A DNA stretch of 34,869 nt, taken from the NCBI GenBank assembly GCA_023421505.1, contig JAEZTJ010000002.1:1-34869 (forward strand), written 5' to 3'. The first letter of the stretch is position 1. Each line of letters begins with the position of its first letter. Position numbers and translations under genes: made by a program. Of this stretch, positions 33,382-34,869 are shown piece after piece. Origin of the DNA: Bacillota bacterium (GTDB lineage: Bacteria > Bacillota > Clostridia > Lachnospirales > Lachnospiraceae). The notes below the pieces were generated by a model. It ran no database searches, was not told the DNA's origin, and saw only the letters and a list, made by a program, of their open reading frames with translations.

Positions 33382-34260
33382 TTACATTAAATCAAAATGT
33401 TTTGAAAATGTATTACATACCCCGTGTGATATGTTAAATATTCCCCCAACATCTGGTAAGGAATTATCAATATGATATCTTAGATTATTATAGTAAGTAT
33501 TCGTGAAAAATTGAATTGGTAAGGATAGATCTGCTTCAAGTGCTCCTATCATACTAAAAAATCCTTCACCAAACATAGCTTCCCCATGCTTATCAAACAT
33601 ATCCTGGTCATTTATCATAATAAAATATTTTCCTGGTACACATATACACATAGGAAATTGGTATATATCACCAATACCTAATTGCCTCTGAATTTGTTGA
33701 CAATCAAGTGCTTCAAACAATCTCATAGGATCAAAGCTAATATCATACGCAAAAATTGCTGTAAAGACATTTTGATTATATTTATGGGCTATATTCGAAA
33801 TGGACATAATATTCTTAAACGCATCAATCAGAGTTCCTTCATAAACAAAGTCTTCTCCAAAATTGCCGGTAGTATTTAAATCTATATCTTTCTGAAGCAG
33901 GCTTTTGTGAAAAAATGTCAGGTTACTTTTAATTTCAATGGCAGCATATGCTGTGTTTGGTTTAATAATACCAAAATTTTTAGTTTCAAAAAATGGAACA
34001 TCTTTGCTACTATCATAAACAAGAAAATCTATTTGTCTAGTTTGATCTTTAAAGATATTATCATTAATTGTATCCCTATAGTCAGCTATAAAACCAGATT
34101 TCACAGTCAATTGATTTGGTGTAAATTTAGAGAGATATTCCTTCAGCAAATCTTCTCGAAATTCACCTAATGTTGGGGGATGCTTTGTAAATAAAGCGAT
34201 CTTTCTTGCCTCATTTATTAAATGTTGTTCCTCTATGTAATAATATTCTCTTACACTCAT
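33382..34260 (-). CDS. DUF6602 family protein, PD-(D/E)XK nuclease-like
   Basis: A 292-residue protein resembling DUF6602 proteins. The N-terminal half has a PD-(D/E)XK-like order of residues: helix with GEFRED (Glu33/Glu36), QIDFLVYD (Asp78) and AAIEIKSN (Glu109, Lys111), the classic E...D...ExK core. The C-terminal half is unlike anything I recognise. No methylase or helicase partner lies near; the gene stands alone between hairpins and a tRNA cluster. Start ATG behind GAGG at five bases. Nuclease activity is an inference. Confidence 0.7.
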   Translation of the reverse strand: MSVREYYYIEEQHLINEARKIALFTKHPPTLGEFREDLLKEYLSKFTPNQLTVKSGFIADYRDTINDNIFKDQTRQIDFLVYDSSKDVPFFETKNFGIIKPNTAYAAIEIKSNLTFFHKSLLQKDIDLNTTGNFGEDFVYEGTLIDAFKNIMSISNIAHKYNQNVFTAIFAYDISFDPMRLFEALDCQQIQRQLGIGDIYQFPMCICVPGKYFIMINDQDMFDKHGEAMFGEGFFSMIGALEADLSLPIQFFTNTYYNNLRYHIDNSLPDVGGIFNISHGVCNTFSKHFDLM

Positions 34261-34566
34261 ACATACCTCACTTTTCTCCTTTTTAGGGATATTCTATAAG
34301 ACTTAATTTCTTTCCTATAGTATTAAATTATTCTTTCAATACTATAATAACATTCACCTACCGCATTACACAATTAAATCGATATCTGACGAGCTCGCCT
34401 CACAAATAATTATATCCTTAAATACCGAATATGTTAAGCCCAAAAGCAGATTTTAGTCTTTACCTTCTAGCATTTATCATACCGAATTTACTTTTTCATT
34501 TAGCACTTTTAAATGTCGATCTATTTTTGAGCTTAACACTTAACTACATAACTGGCTTTACACACT
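34261..34566. other. AT-rich gap upstream of the DUF6602 gene
   Basis: Contains a nine-base inverted repeat, TATAGTATT (34316-34324) and AATACTATA (34338-34346), about 55 bp before the start, which may be an operator or a leader hairpin. No good -35/-10 pair was found. Nothing else seen. Confidence 0.45.
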
Positions 34567-34606
34567 AAAAAATGCATCATATACATTAACCTGTATATGA
34601 TGCATT
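34567..34606 (-). terminator. Terminator of the second tRNA cluster
   Basis: A perfect 15-bp stem AATGCATCATATACA with a six-base loop, followed on the minus strand by six T; just after tRNA-Arg. Confidence 0.85.
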
Positions 34607-34611
34607 CTCGA

Positions 34612-34685
34612 CGTGTGCTAGAAGATTCGAACTCCCGACCTTCTGGTCCGTAGCCAGACGCTCTATCCAGCTGAGCTAAGCACAC
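34612..34685 (-). tRNA. tRNA-Arg (anticodon ACG)
   Basis: Acceptor GTGTGCT pairs with AGCACAC, anticodon loop CTACGGA, T-arm GGGAGTTCGAATCTTC with weaker pairing. CCA not encoded. Confidence 0.9.
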
Positions 34686-34729
34686 ATATTATTGCTGCTT
34701 CATTAATTCTAAACTATAAAATAAAAACA

Positions 34730-34754
34730 GCATTATTCTTTTAAAGAATAATGC
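34730..34754 (-). terminator. Palindromic terminator overlapping the tRNA-Leu 3' end
   Basis: GCATTATTCTTT and its exact complement with one central base, then TGTTTTTATTTT on the minus strand. Its first bases are the last bases of the tRNA-Leu gene, so it would stop transcription directly after it or be trimmed with the tRNA end. Confidence 0.6.
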
Positions 34755-34837
34755 CGGCGACCGGAATCGAACCGGTACGGGAGATTAGTCCCGCAGGATT
34801 TTAAGTCCTGTGCGTCTGCCAGTTCCGCCACGCCGGC
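34752..34837 (-). tRNA. tRNA-Leu (anticodon UAA)
   Basis: Acceptor GCCGGCG pairs with CGCCGGC, anticodon loop CTTAAAA, long variable arm (CGGGACTAATCTCCCG) as in class II tRNAs. Confidence 0.92.
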
Positions 34838-34842
34838 ACAAA

Positions 34843-34869
34843 TGGGACCTATAGGGCTCGAACCTATGA
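34843..34869 (-). tRNA. tRNA, 3' part only, identity unknown
   Basis: T-arm ATAGGTTCGAGCCCTAT and acceptor 3' strand AGGTCCC with discriminator A are present. The anticodon lies beyond the window edge, so the amino acid cannot be read. Confidence 0.8.

Overview
The window is an AT-rich piece of chromosome from an endospore-forming, anaerobic Bacillota. The closest guess is a Lachnospiraceae relative of the Clostridium (Lachnoclostridium) phytofermentans / Anaerocolumna type. This rests on the gene content: an alpha/beta SASP, a SigI/RsgI pair, a DUF4364 protein, the tig-clpP-clpX-engB block, rho-rpmE, KtrAB-type potassium uptake and TTG/GTG starts with strong AGGAGG sites. The genus is an inference. 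I see no prophage, CRISPR array or transposase gene.

Layout. 1-1829: rpmE (cut by the window edge) and rho on the minus strand; Rho carries an Asn/Gln/Glu-rich repeat insert. 1830-2465: a long gap holding a ~210-bp near-palindromic element with 17-bp terminal inverted repeats and flanking direct repeats (MITE-like), then the malic enzyme promoter. 2466-5178: plus-strand malic enzyme, a YtqA/YhcC-type radical SAM protein and a DUF4364 protein. 5179-9214: minus-strand protein-quality block tig, clpP, clpX, engB. 9215-9626: the tig leader, with six AGGAGG-type sites every 31-32 nt, five of them each followed by a CCTCCT-type partner; this is the most unusual structure in the window. 9627-13851: glmM, a small acid-soluble spore protein, an AGCS-family amino acid symporter and a DJ-1/PfpI protein.

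13953-18201: a cytosolic-looking choice-of-anchor-A protein with a Cys-Pro repeat, divergent from sigI-rsgI, whose RsgI has a long disordered tail instead of a sugar-binding domain. 18352-22572: potassium/ion block on the minus strand, with KtrB + KtrA and a second KtrA paralogue co-transcribed with a CNNM/CorC-type transporter. 22891-25560: a chemoreceptor with almost no outside domain, a small STAS/SEC14-like protein and a TetR regulator. 25676-26756: seven tRNA genes read from a perfect consensus promoter.

27050-29462: amidase, dITP/XTP pyrophosphatase and a YfcE-type phosphodiesterase as one operon. 29726-32384: alpha/beta hydrolase, THUMP-domain 23S rRNA methyltransferase and a rhodanese. 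32522-34260: a Ser/Asn/Arg repeat protein with a possible sigma-G promoter, and a DUF6602 (PD-(D/E)XK-like) protein. 34567-34869: the 3' part of another tRNA cluster.

Most genes are housekeeping. The candidates for something new are the tig leader array, the palindromic element, the CPxCPE protein, the SRD/SRN-repeat protein and the orphan DUF6602 protein. All functional statements are read from sequence; no search or folding program was run.
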